The notes under the pieces were generated by a model. It ran no database searches. It saw nothing but the letters and a program-made list of their open reading frames with translations, and had not been told where the DNA came from. 64,000 nucleotides of DNA from Deltaproteobacteria bacterium (GTDB lineage Bacteria > Myxococcota > Myxococcia > Myxococcales > 40CM-4-68-19), in contig JANYKT010000019.1 in assembly GCA_025358085.1 (NCBI GenBank), positions 1 to 64,000 of the forward strand, given 5' to 3'. A program made the translations under genes and the position numbers. This document shows, piece by piece, positions 23,241 to 33,948 of the stretch. Numbering within the stretch: position 1 is the stretch's first letter; each line of letters opens with the position of its first letter.

Positions 23241-23699
23241 ATGCGGGCAAATTCCATGTTTCTCGATGCCGGATCTCTCTTCCCCGCGCTGCGCGTGCAG
23301 ACGGTGGGCGGAGCTTTGCTCTCGCTGCCCGTCGACCTTGCGCACGAGTGGACCGTGGTGCTCCTCAATCGCGGACATTGGTGAAGCGTCTGCCGGCAGC
23401 AGTTGGCTGCCTTCCAGATCGCCCTGCCCAAGCTCGAGGCGGAAGGGATCGGCGTGGTCTCGGTTTCGGCCGATTCGCAAGCGGACGCCGAGCAGGAGGC
23501 TCTCGAGCTGAAGCTGACTTTCCCGCTGGGCTACGGCCTCGACGCGCTGCAGACGGCCGCCGCGGTGGGAGCCTTTCACGGCGAGGCCGCACCGCCCAGG
23601 AATCGCTTCATCCAGGCTACCGGGTTTGTGCTGAACGCGCAGCACAAGGTGGTGAACGCTGTCTACAGCTCCGGCGCGTACGGCCGCCTCACCTGGTAG
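23241..23699 (+). CDS. Redoxin (AhpC/TSA-like) with in-frame TGA at the active-site Cys: probable selenoprotein
   Basis: The ORF track shows only the part after the TGA (from 23403). Reading from the ATG at 23241 gives a continuous thioredoxin-fold protein if TGA at 23382-23384 (codon 48) is decoded. The strand before it (DLAHEWTVVLLNRGHW) runs into TGA-S-V-C-R-Q-Q-L. The family normally has RGxWCPxCRxQL, so the TGA sits on the first Cys of CxxC, giving U-x-x-C. A SECIS-like hairpin follows. The rest (LPKLEAEGIGVVSVSADSQ, QATGFVLNAQHKVVNAVYSSG) is intact. Length is 152 residues to TAG at 23697; the frame continues with plausible sequence to a second TAG at 23763. Alternatives are a pseudogene or sequencing error. 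Sec-containing redoxins of this type are known in other bacteria. Confidence 0.72.
23388..23419 (+). promoter_or_regulatory. SECIS-like hairpin just after the in-frame TGA
   Basis: GGCAGC (23395-23400) pairs perfectly with GCTGCC (23406-23411) around a 5-nt loop AGTTG. A lower stem TCTG/CAGA plus a G-T pair continues below an internal loop CC/TTC. There are 16 nt between the TGA and the apical loop, and the second loop base is G. This matches the bacterial SECIS rules as I recall them (loop 16-37 nt from UGA, a G in the first two loop positions). In a GC-rich genome hairpins are frequent, so this is supportive rather than decisive. Confidence 0.6.
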
Positions 23700-23775
23700 G
23701 AGGTCCTCAGTCTGGTGGGGTATCTGAAGGCGGCCCGTGCCCCAGCCGCCGCGCCGAAGGCTTAGGCTTGGCTAC

Positions 23776-24780
23776 CTAAGCCTCGAGCGTCTCGAGCAGC
23801 GACTGGATGTCGGCTGGCAGCGGCGACTCGAAGCGCATCAAGTCGCTGGTCTCTGGATGCGGAACCACCAGCTCGCTCGCGTGCAGCGCCTGGCGGAAGA
23901 GTCGCAGCCTCGCCCGCTCGTCCGGCGTGATCAGCTCATCGAACTGGCCCTGCGGCGCCGGCCGGCCCCCGCTTTCGGCGAGGCGCAGGAAGATGTTTTC
24001 GTCAGGCCCGTAGAGCTTGTCGCCGACCAGCGGCAGCCCCACCGCCAGCAGGTGCGCCCGGATCTGGTGCTGCCGCCCTGTCCTGGGCACGCAGCGCAGC
24101 AGGGTCAAGGATGCGCCGCTCGAATCGCGCAGCCGCCGCAGCACGGTGCAGGAGGTGACCGACAACGCCCCCAAAGGATCGACGCGGACTTTCACCTTGA
24201 TGCGCTCGGTGCCGACCGCGAGCGGCAGATCGATCTCGAACGAGTCGCTCGTGGGCGCGCCTTCTACCAGCGCGAGATAGGCCTTCGCGACCTGCCGCGC
24301 CGCGAACGCCGCCTTGAGCCGCTTGGTCCAGCGCGGCTCCCGTCCGCAGACGACAAGTCCGGAGGTCTCGCGGTCGAGCCGGTGCGCGGGGTCGGGCTTC
24401 TGTCCCGTGGCATTGCAATGGTGCGTCTCGAGAGCGCGGGTGAGCGTGGAGACGTGGTAGCGCGCGGTGGGGTGCAGCGCGAGCCCGGCGGGCTTCTCCA
24501 CCACCAGCATCGCCTCGTCCTGGAAGACGACCGCGAGAGGCTTTGGCTCCTGGCCGTCATCGCCCGGCGATCGCTTGCGCAGCCCGAAACGCAGGCCCGG
24601 CCAGACCAGTGTCTCGGGCCGAAGTACTGCCTCCGCGTGCACCAATGATCTGCCGCGCAGCAGCCGGTCCAGCTTCTCTTTCGCGAGTGGCCGCTTGAGC
24701 TTCTCGGCGACATAGGCCGCGAGGGTCCACCCGCCGTAGTTGGGCTCGACGACGAATTCGATCACCTGCGGGTCATCCAT
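23776..24780 (-). CDS. RluA-family pseudouridine synthase
   Basis: 334 residues from the ATG at 24780 (MDDPQVIEFVVEPNYGG); the 473-residue ORF in the track extends through the upstream gene. An S4-like N-terminal part (KEKLDRLLRGRSLVHAEAVL) precedes the catalytic domain with the motif HRLDRETSGLVV, whose Asp is the catalytic residue of the RluA group. RTGRQHQIRAHLLAVGLPLVGDKLYG is the other family signature. Such enzymes isomerise uridines in rRNA or tRNA. Which site this one modifies cannot be told. It is divergent from the UDP-GlcNAc 2-epimerase gene. The end of this gene lies 10 bp from the likely natural end of the redoxin frame. Confidence 0.93.
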   Translation of the reverse strand: MDDPQVIEFVVEPNYGGWTLAAYVAEKLKRPLAKEKLDRLLRGRSLVHAEAVLRPETLVWPGLRFGLRKRSPGDDGQEPKPLAVVFQDEAMLVVEKPAGLALHPTARYHVSTLTRALETHHCNATGQKPDPAHRLDRETSGLVVCGREPRWTKRLKAAFAARQVAKAYLALVEGAPTSDSFEIDLPLAVGTERIKVKVRVDPLGALSVTSCTVLRRLRDSSGASLTLLRCVPRTGRQHQIRAHLLAVGLPLVGDKLYGPDENIFLRLAESGGRPAPQGQFDELITPDERARLRLFRQALHASELVVPHPETSDLMRFESPLPADIQSLLETLEA

Positions 24781-24849
24781 GTGACTTGCACTGTAACGTG
24801 GTGGACAGCTGCCGTTGACGCGATGATCAGGCGTGCGCACGCTCCGCTG

Positions 24850-25959
24850 ATGAAGATTCTGCACGTTGTCGGCGCGCGCCCGAATTTCATGAAGGTCGCG
24901 CCCATCCTCGCCGCGCTCCGCAGCCGCTCGGGCCTCACCCAGATCCTGGTCCACACCGGCCAGCACTACGACGCCAAGATGTCGGACGTTTTTTTCCAGG
25001 ACCTCGGCATGCCCGCGCCCGATGTGCACCTGGGCGTCGGCAGCGGCTCGCACGCGCAGCAGACCGCCAAGGTGATGACCGAGATCGAGCCGGTCCTGCT
25101 CCGTGAGAAGCCGGACGTGGTGGTGGTCGCTGGCGACGTCAACTCGACCATCGCGGTGGCGCTGGTGGCGGCGAAGATGGGGATCGGCGTGGCCCACGTC
25201 GAGTCGGGCCTGCGATCGCGCGACTGGTCGATGCCCGAAGAGGTCAACCGCGTCCTCACCGATCGCCTGAGCGATCTGCTCTTCACGCCCTCACGCGACG
25301 GCGACGAGACCCTGGCCAGGGAAGGGATCGATCCCCGGCGCGTGCACTTCGTCGGAAACGTGATGATCGACAGCCTGCGGGCCGCGCTGCCACGGGCGCT
25401 CCAGAGCAGGATCCACCAGCAGCTCGAGCTCACGCCCAAGGCGTACGCGCTCGCCACGCTGCACCGGCCGGCGAACGTGGACGACCCCAAATCGCTTTCG
25501 CGGGTGCTCTCCGCGCTCTCGCAGATCGCGACGAAGCTGCCGGTGGTCTTCCCCATCCACCCGCGCACGCGGGCGCGGCTCGAGGCGGACCCGGGACTCA
25601 AGCAAGAGGCCTCGTCGCTCAAGCTGACCGACCCGCTCGGCTATCTCGACTTCCTCGCGCTCACCAACAGCGCGCGCGTGGTGATGACCGACTCGGGCGG
25701 CATCCAGGAGGAGACCACCGCGCTGGGCGTTCCCTGCCTGACCATGCGCGAGAACACCGAGCGGCCCGTGACCTGCGAGATCGGCACCAACACGCTGGTC
25801 GGCACCGACCCGCTGCAAGTAGTGCCGGCCGCGCTTGCGGTGCTGGAAGGCCGCGGCAAGCAGGGCACCATTCCCGAGCTGTGGGACGGCCACGCCGCCG
25901 AGCGCATCGCGACCATCCTGGTGGATTTCTGCCGCGCGCGCGGGCAGGTGGGCACGTGA
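24850..25959 (+). CDS. wecB: UDP-N-acetylglucosamine 2-epimerase (non-hydrolyzing)
   Basis: 369 residues from the ATG at 24850 (MKILHVVGARPNFMKVAPI); an ATG at 24823 would add nine residues. Family motifs are HTGQHYDAKMSDVFF, VVAGDVNSTIAVAL, VESGLRSRDWSMPEEVNR and the UDP-binding MTDSGGIQEETTALGVPCLTMRENTERP. The enzyme converts UDP-GlcNAc to UDP-ManNAc for surface polysaccharide synthesis in the cytoplasm. It uses the product of GlmU, encoded 6 kb upstream. It is transcribed away from the pseudouridine synthase gene. A glycosyltransferase gene lies downstream on the other strand, consistent with a small glycan region. Confidence 0.95.
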   Translation: MKILHVVGARPNFMKVAPILAALRSRSGLTQILVHTGQHYDAKMSDVFFQDLGMPAPDVHLGVGSGSHAQQTAKVMTEIEPVLLREKPDVVVVAGDVNSTIAVALVAAKMGIGVAHVESGLRSRDWSMPEEVNRVLTDRLSDLLFTPSRDGDETLAREGIDPRRVHFVGNVMIDSLRAALPRALQSRIHQQLELTPKAYALATLHRPANVDDPKSLSRVLSALSQIATKLPVVFPIHPRTRARLEADPGLKQEASSLKLTDPLGYLDFLALTNSARVVMTDSGGIQEETTALGVPCLTMRENTERPVTCEIGTNTLVGTDPLQVVPAALAVLEGRGKQGTIPELWDGHAAERIATILVDFCRARGQVGT

Positions 25960-26115
25960 GGCTGCGCCGGCGGTTCTGCCGCTTGCGCCGCCTGCGCGGG
26001 CGGCTCTGCTGACACGCGGGCCTGGGATTTGCGCACCCTCAGCTTTCGACGACGTGCTGGTGCCGGCCTGTTGAACTCGCTGGCGGGCGAGATGCCGCGT
26101 CGATAGAAGTCGGCG

Positions 26116-26535
26116 ATGGTCTGGACGCTGGGCGCAGGGGTCGCTGTCTGCTGGCTCTATTTTCTTGTGCTCGCCCGCGCGCGAGGTGGCGTAAAGCGAC
26201 TCGCGCTGCGCGCCACCCTTCTCGCCGTTGCCGGAGGGCTGGTTTTCGCGGCAAACCAGCGCGGACTCTTCGCTCGCAGCACTCCGGGCTTCCGCATCGC
26301 GCTCTTGCTGGCGCTGCTCGCTGTCGAGGTCGGCTACCTCTACACCACCCGCTTCTGCCCGGCTTGCGGCCGGATGGTCCGCAACCTCAGGCCCGCGCAG
26401 TGCCGCCGCTGCCAGGCCTTCCTGCCGCGCCACGGAATGACCGCCTCGCTGCGCCACGCTGACAACACCGATTCCAGAGATCCGCTCAAGCCCCGCCTCC
26501 GCCCGCCGACCCCAAGCGATCCAGCTGGTGAGTAG
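26116..26535 (+). CDS. Small membrane protein with a zinc-ribbon-like motif
   Basis: 139 residues. Three hydrophobic segments (LGAGVAVCWLYFLVLA, ATLLAVAGGLVFAA, IALLLALLAVEVGYLY) are followed by CPACGRMVRN and CRRCQAFLP, two CxxC pairs that could bind one zinc. The C-terminal 35 residues are polar and Pro-rich. I do not recognise a named family. The gene stands alone between the epimerase and the glycosyltransferase, with gaps of about 160 bp on either side. No function is suggested. Confidence 0.68.
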   Translation: MVWTLGAGVAVCWLYFLVLARARGGVKRLALRATLLAVAGGLVFAANQRGLFARSTPGFRIALLLALLAVEVGYLYTTRFCPACGRMVRNLRPAQCRRCQAFLPRHGMTASLRHADNTDSRDPLKPRLRPPTPSDPAGE

Positions 26536-26699
26536 CCTGATCCTGCAACCTGGTTGTTGCGCATCGGCTGCTACGGCTCAGGCTGAAGCCGCGCCGGACG
26601 TGCGGGTCCACGGGTTCTGCTCGACCCCGCGGCGCGGCGGTGGATTGGAGCTTCCGCCCCGGCAGGTCGCTGCAGCGCGCGCGAGCGGGCTGGCCCGGG

Positions 26700-27920
26700 T
26701 CACGGCGCGTGCCGCCGCTGCGCGGCCTCGACCACCCGGGTGAAGTCGCGCGCGACTTTCTCAGGACCCAGCGCCGCGACCGAGGCGCGCGCGAGCGGCC
26801 GTAGTGCGGCGAGGTCCGCGCTCATGGCGCCCCGCAGCGCTTCCGCGAGCGAGAGGACGTCGCCCGCGCGCGCGACGAAGCCGTTCGAAGGCGTGACCAG
26901 ATCGCGCACCGAGCCGCACGCATCGGTTCCGATCACCGGCAGGCCCGCTGCCAGCGCCTCGACCACCACCACCGGCCACGCGTCGACGCGCGAGGGAAGC
27001 ACGAAGGCGTCGGCGGCGGCCCAGTAGCGGGGCAGCCCGGAGTTGTCCATCGACGGAATGAAGCGGACCCACTCGTCGATCCCGAGCCGGGTCGCCTGCG
27101 CCCGGAAGTCGGCCAGCTCCGCGCCATCGCCGATCGCCAGCAACAGCGGCCGTGGCCCCGGCATCTGCTGCAAAAGGGCCAGCGCGTCGAGCAGCACATC
27201 GATGCCCTTGCGCCGTATCATCTGCCCGACGAACAAGAGTGCGCGCACGCCGGGCGCGATACCCAGCTTGCAGCGCATCGCGGCCCGCCCGTCGGGTCCC
27301 GTTTTGAGTCCCGGATCCTCGCCGGAGATCCGATCCACCTCGCGAGTGATCCACGCGGTGTCCACCACGAACGGCAGCACCTGGGTCCGCTCGCGCCGAA
27401 CGCCTTGCTCGAGCAGCGCTGCCCGGCCCGCCTCGCCGGACGTCAGGCAGAGGCTCGAGCGCGAAAGGAACCAGCGCCGGACCGCGCGCCAGTAGAACGG
27501 GTCCGAGGGCGCGGGGAGCGTGTTGGTCCAGAAGACCCACGGCCGCCGGAGCGCGCCCAGCGCGAGTCCGGCGCCGAGCATCGCGGGCAGATGATAGCTG
27601 GTCAAGAACGGCAGCCGCTCGGGCGAGGCGAGCAGCTCGGGCGTCAACGTCGGGTTGGTCGGGACTCCGCGGATCGAGGCCTTGAGCAGGAAGCGATGTC
27701 GAGCGACCCGCGGGCCCTCGCCGCTCCCGGCCCGGCCGGGCATGACACGGCGGCAGAAGAGCACCTCCAGATCCACCTCGCCCAGCCGCGCCACCGCGTC
27801 GAAGAAGAGGTTCTGGTGCGGCGACGGCGCTTCCGCAACCACGGTGACTTTCAGCCCAGTGGTCGGCTTGGCTCGTCTCGTCTCGGTGCCCACGGCGCAC
27901 AGGATAGCGAAAGCTTGCAA
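26700..27920 (-). CDS. Glycosyltransferase, GT4-like (group 1)
   Basis: Up to 406 residues. The start is uncertain: the ATG at 27920 or a GTG about nine codons in (VGTETRRAKPTTGLKVTVVAE). The C-terminal Rossmann domain shows ALLFVGQMIRRKGIDVLLDALALL and the E-x7-E region PSRVDAWPVVVVEALAAGLPVIGTD, typical of retaining GT-B group 1 transferases. The N-terminal half has FFDAVARLGEVDLEVLFCRR and a putative membrane-contact stretch. The acceptor is unknown; a surface polysaccharide is inferred from the wecB and UDP-glucose dehydrogenase genes in the region. It follows a TPR protein gene by 40 bp on the same strand. Confidence 0.9.
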   Translation of the reverse strand: MQAFAILCAVGTETRRAKPTTGLKVTVVAEAPSPHQNLFFDAVARLGEVDLEVLFCRRVMPGRAGSGEGPRVARHRFLLKASIRGVPTNPTLTPELLASPERLPFLTSYHLPAMLGAGLALGALRRPWVFWTNTLPAPSDPFYWRAVRRWFLSRSSLCLTSGEAGRAALLEQGVRRERTQVLPFVVDTAWITREVDRISGEDPGLKTGPDGRAAMRCKLGIAPGVRALLFVGQMIRRKGIDVLLDALALLQQMPGPRPLLLAIGDGAELADFRAQATRLGIDEWVRFIPSMDNSGLPRYWAAADAFVLPSRVDAWPVVVVEALAAGLPVIGTDACGSVRDLVTPSNGFVARAGDVLSLAEALRGAMSADLAALRPLARASVAALGPEKVARDFTRVVEAAQRRHAP

Positions 27921-27960
27921 CGCGTGCGAAGCGCCCCTGCAGGATTGCTGTGCCGGCGGT

Positions 27961-28659
27961 TCACGGCTTTCCGAGCGTCACCAGCACGGGCAGGCCCAGC
28001 TCGGCGCGCACCTCGGCAAGGAGACCCGCGCGATCGGCCTCCGGCAAGTGTGCCGAGGCAATGGCGGCGATGGCCTCTTCCCCGCGGCCGGTCAAGAGGC
28101 GCAGTTGGGTCCAGAGCGAGTAGAAGCGCACCCAGTCGTCGGCGTCCTCGGTAGCGTCCAGCAGCCGCTCGCTCTCGGCCCAGACCAGCAGGGACTCGTC
28201 GAGCGGAACCTTCACCGCATTGTCGCTGCCGTGCGCCGAGCGCAGATCGCCCAGCTCGTTCGCGACCTCAAGCAGGGTGAGCACGACCTCTTCGGCGCCG
28301 GGCGGCAACTCTTCGGCGGACTCGCGGAAGCCCTGCACGTCGCGCGCGATGCCAAGGAGCGCGCGCTCGAGGCCCGCGTCGGCCTCCTTCACATCGCCCT
28401 GCTCGCGCAGCACTCGTGCGAGCCCCAGCTCGGCCGCGGAGAGGCCGGGCGCGAGTCGCAACACCTCCCGGAATTCGTGTTCGGCGCCGTCAAGATCGGC
28501 GAACTCCTCGAGGTAGATCTCGCCCAGCGCGCCCCGGGCCAGCACTTCCGCGTCGCCGCCTGCCGCAGCCGCGCGGCGGAGAACGCGGACGGCTTCCTGC
28601 GGGTCGGTCTGGCGCAGCTCGAAGGCGGCGCGGCGGATCTCATCGAGCGGGTCGCTCAT
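27961..28659 (-). CDS. TPR-repeat protein
   Basis: 232 residues starting MSDPLDEIRRAAFELRQ. The first half contains TPR-like helices (DPQEAVRVLRRAAAAGG, GALGEIYLEEFADLDGAEHEFREVLRLAPG, AELGLARVLREQGDVKEADAGLERAL). The second half is helical and acidic. No signal peptide or catalytic motif is present, so it is probably a cytoplasmic protein-interaction scaffold. It is divergent from kdsB and followed by the glycosyltransferase gene. No specific function is apparent. Confidence 0.78.
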   Translation of the reverse strand: MSDPLDEIRRAAFELRQTDPQEAVRVLRRAAAAGGDAEVLARGALGEIYLEEFADLDGAEHEFREVLRLAPGLSAAELGLARVLREQGDVKEADAGLERALLGIARDVQGFRESAEELPPGAEEVVLTLLEVANELGDLRSAHGSDNAVKVPLDESLLVWAESERLLDATEDADDWVRFYSLWTQLRLLTGRGEEAIAAIASAHLPEADRAGLLAEVRAELGLPVLVTLGKP

Positions 28660-28778
28660 GGCCGGCGAGCAGTTATCACGATCCCGCGCACGATCGGGTC
28701 GCTCGGCAGTGGCGCACCACCCGGGTTGCGCGGCTGGTGCGGGTTGCGCCGGCCGGGGCGGGCGACGTAGAACGCGCC

Positions 28779-32040
<3,262 letters not shown>

Positions 32041-32062
32041 CCCCGCGTAGTTTCCGTTGACC

Positions 32063-32854
32063 ATGAGTAGTTTGATCACCTACCCTGCGGAAATCGTGTC
32101 CAAACTTTCGTTCACTTTTACACTTGCTGTGAGCGCGGCCTGCGGGGGCAACGTTCCCATCCTCATGTATCACTCGGTCGCGCCCTCCGGCGACCCGCTC
32201 ACGGTCTCGGAAGTCCAACTCGACGAACAGCTCGATTTCCTCAGCCGTGGCGGCTTCACCACGATGACGGTGAAGGAGGTTCTCGATGCCGAGGATGGGC
32301 ACGGCTCGCTCCCTGATTATCCCATCGTCCTCACGTTCGACGACGGCTTCGTCGAGCACTACTCCAAGGTGCTTCCGCTGCTGCAAAAGCGTCACCAGAA
32401 GGCAACTTTCTTCATCGTCTCGGGATGGACCGGCACCGACGCCGCGCATCGGAAGACCGACCCCCAGGGCCATCGGCCGCATCTGATCTGGAGCGAGGTT
32501 CGCGCGCTGCGCGACGCCGGCATGGAGATCGGCTCGCACACGGTCACGCATAACAGCCTGGTCAAACTCAAGCGCGCCGAGCTGCGGGTCGAGCTTGAGC
32601 AGTCCAAACTCGACCTCGAACGCGAGCTGAACATACCGATCAACGTCTTCGCTTACCCCTTTACCCGCCAGGACATCCGTGTGCGGCAAGCCGTGCAGCG
32701 CGCCGGTTATCGCGCTGCGCTGGTCGGTCCGCGCGGCGGCGCCGACCGGCGGGAGCTGCAGCGGATCACCATCCGCGGCAGCGTCTCGCTCAGCGACTTT
32801 CGCGGCCTGTTGGCCGAGAGCTGGGGCACCGGCTACACCACCGGCGGCGGGTAG
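32063..32854 (+). CDS. Exported polysaccharide deacetylase (NodB fold)
   Basis: About 263 residues from the ATG at 32063; a GTG at 32096 (MSKLSFTFTLAVSAACGG) would give a much cleaner signal peptide and may be the true start. The NodB domain has PIVLTFDDGFVEHY (metal-binding Asp pair) and IGSHTVTHNSL (His-x3-His), plus FAYPFTRQD. Such enzymes remove acetyl groups from GlcNAc-containing polymers in the envelope. The N-terminal AACGG might be a lipid attachment site but lacks a canonical lipobox. The TAG overlaps the GTG of the next gene by 1 nt. Confidence 0.88.
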   Translation: MSSLITYPAEIVSKLSFTFTLAVSAACGGNVPILMYHSVAPSGDPLTVSEVQLDEQLDFLSRGGFTTMTVKEVLDAEDGHGSLPDYPIVLTFDDGFVEHYSKVLPLLQKRHQKATFFIVSGWTGTDAAHRKTDPQGHRPHLIWSEVRALRDAGMEIGSHTVTHNSLVKLKRAELRVELEQSKLDLERELNIPINVFAYPFTRQDIRVRQAVQRAGYRAALVGPRGGADRRELQRITIRGSVSLSDFRGLLAESWGTGYTTGGG

Positions 32855-33399
32855 TGCTGGCGCTGCTCCTCGCGGTGGCCTCGGTGGGCCCGGTGCTGGG
32901 GGGCGAGACGGCGCTGACCGTAACGGCGGGACGCCCCTTCTACTCGGTGCGCCTTGACCATGGGCTCTCTGACCGCTTCGACGCCGGACTGGGGCTCGAC
33001 GTCTCTGCGAGCGGTTTTCTCAGGCCCGTGCTCCGGTCCCGCATGCGCGTCTGGAGCAACGACACCCTGCGCGTCTCGCTGCGCGCGGCCGTCGCGTACG
33101 TGGTGCCGGCATTCCGGTCGAGCGCGTTCGGGCCGCAGCCCCTCGCGCGAACGGGAGATGGCGAGCTCGGGCTGAACCTGGACTGGGCGGTGGTGCCCAC
33201 GATGTGGTTCTTTGCCGAGCTGTCGACGCTGGGGCAGACCGATGGCAAGGCCGAGCACAGCGCCGCCTTCGCCCAGGCGCTCGGCGGCCTGGAGGTGTCC
33301 TTGCAAAGCTCACTTTCGCTGATCGCGCGCGGCGGGGTCTTGCAAGGCTCTCGCGCCCGCGCTCCCATAGGCTCGGCCGGCGTCGTCTGGCACTTCTGA
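32854..33399 (+). CDS. Exported protein, probable outer-membrane beta barrel
   Basis: 181 residues from a GTG that shares one base with the preceding stop. A signal peptide is evident (MLALLLAVASVGPVLGG). The mature part has alternating strand patterns (RPFYSVRLDHGL, LRVSLRAAVAYVV, LGLNLDWAVVP, LSLIARGGVLQG) and ends in GSAGVVWHF, with the terminal Phe typical of outer-membrane barrels. No family is recognised. It is translationally coupled with the deacetylase and upstream of kdsC. Confidence 0.68.
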   Translation: MLALLLAVASVGPVLGGETALTVTAGRPFYSVRLDHGLSDRFDAGLGLDVSASGFLRPVLRSRMRVWSNDTLRVSLRAAVAYVVPAFRSSAFGPQPLARTGDGELGLNLDWAVVPTMWFFAELSTLGQTDGKAEHSAAFAQALGGLEVSLQSSLSLIARGGVLQGSRARAPIGSAGVVWHF

Positions 33400-33426
33400 G
33401 CCAAGGGCCCGTGCTAAGGAGCCTTG

Positions 33427-33948
33427 GTGCGACGCCCTTCAAAGACTTTGCTCGCGCGCATTCGGTTGCTCGTTCTGGACGTCGATGGGACGTTGACCGA
33501 CGGGCGCCTTTACTACGGCCGGGACGGCGAGGCGCTCAAGGCCTTCGATGTCCGCGATGGCCACGGGCTGCGGCTGCTCTCGCTGTACGGCGACGTCAAG
33601 CTCGCGGTGCTGACCGGTCGGCGCCCCGATTTGGTGATGGCCCGCTGCAAGGAGCTGTCCATCGATCATGTGGTCGGCTCGTCGCGCGCCAAGGGGCCCG
33701 CCATCGAAGAGATCTCGCGGGCGATGGGCATCCCTCTCGAGCAGACCGCCTTCATGGGCGACGACGTCAACGACCTCCCGGCCTTGCAGCGCGTGGCGCT
33801 CTCGCTCGCTCCGGCCGATGCCGCGGCCGAAGTGCTGGGGGCGGTCGACTACGTCACAGCGCACGACGCGGGCCGCGGCGCGGTGCGAGAAGTCTGCGAA
33901 CTCCTGCTCGCATCCACGGCCGGCTGGCCGCCGCCCGAGCCCGGATGA
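33427..33948 (+). CDS. kdsC: Kdo-8-phosphate phosphatase (HAD family)
   Basis: 173 residues from a GTG at 33427 with AAGGAG five bases upstream; the TTG at 33424 is too close to that site. HAD motifs are intact: LLVLDVDGTLTDG, VLTGR, and GDDVNDLPAL. The short form without a cap domain is typical of KdsC, which dephosphorylates Kdo-8-P as a tetramer. The proximity of kdsA and kdsB supports the assignment. The stop overlaps the ATG of the acyltransferase gene (ATGA). Confidence 0.93.
   Translation: MRRPSKTLLARIRLLVLDVDGTLTDGRLYYGRDGEALKAFDVRDGHGLRLLSLYGDVKLAVLTGRRPDLVMARCKELSIDHVVGSSRAKGPAIEEISRAMGIPLEQTAFMGDDVNDLPALQRVALSLAPADAAAEVLGAVDYVTAHDAGRGAVREVCELLLASTAGWPPPEPG

Noticed and set aside
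23403-23699. Redoxin fragment as an independent gene starting at 23403
   Set aside because: The start in the track has no ribosome site and begins after the conserved CxxC; the in-frame upstream sequence is clearly part of the same domain.
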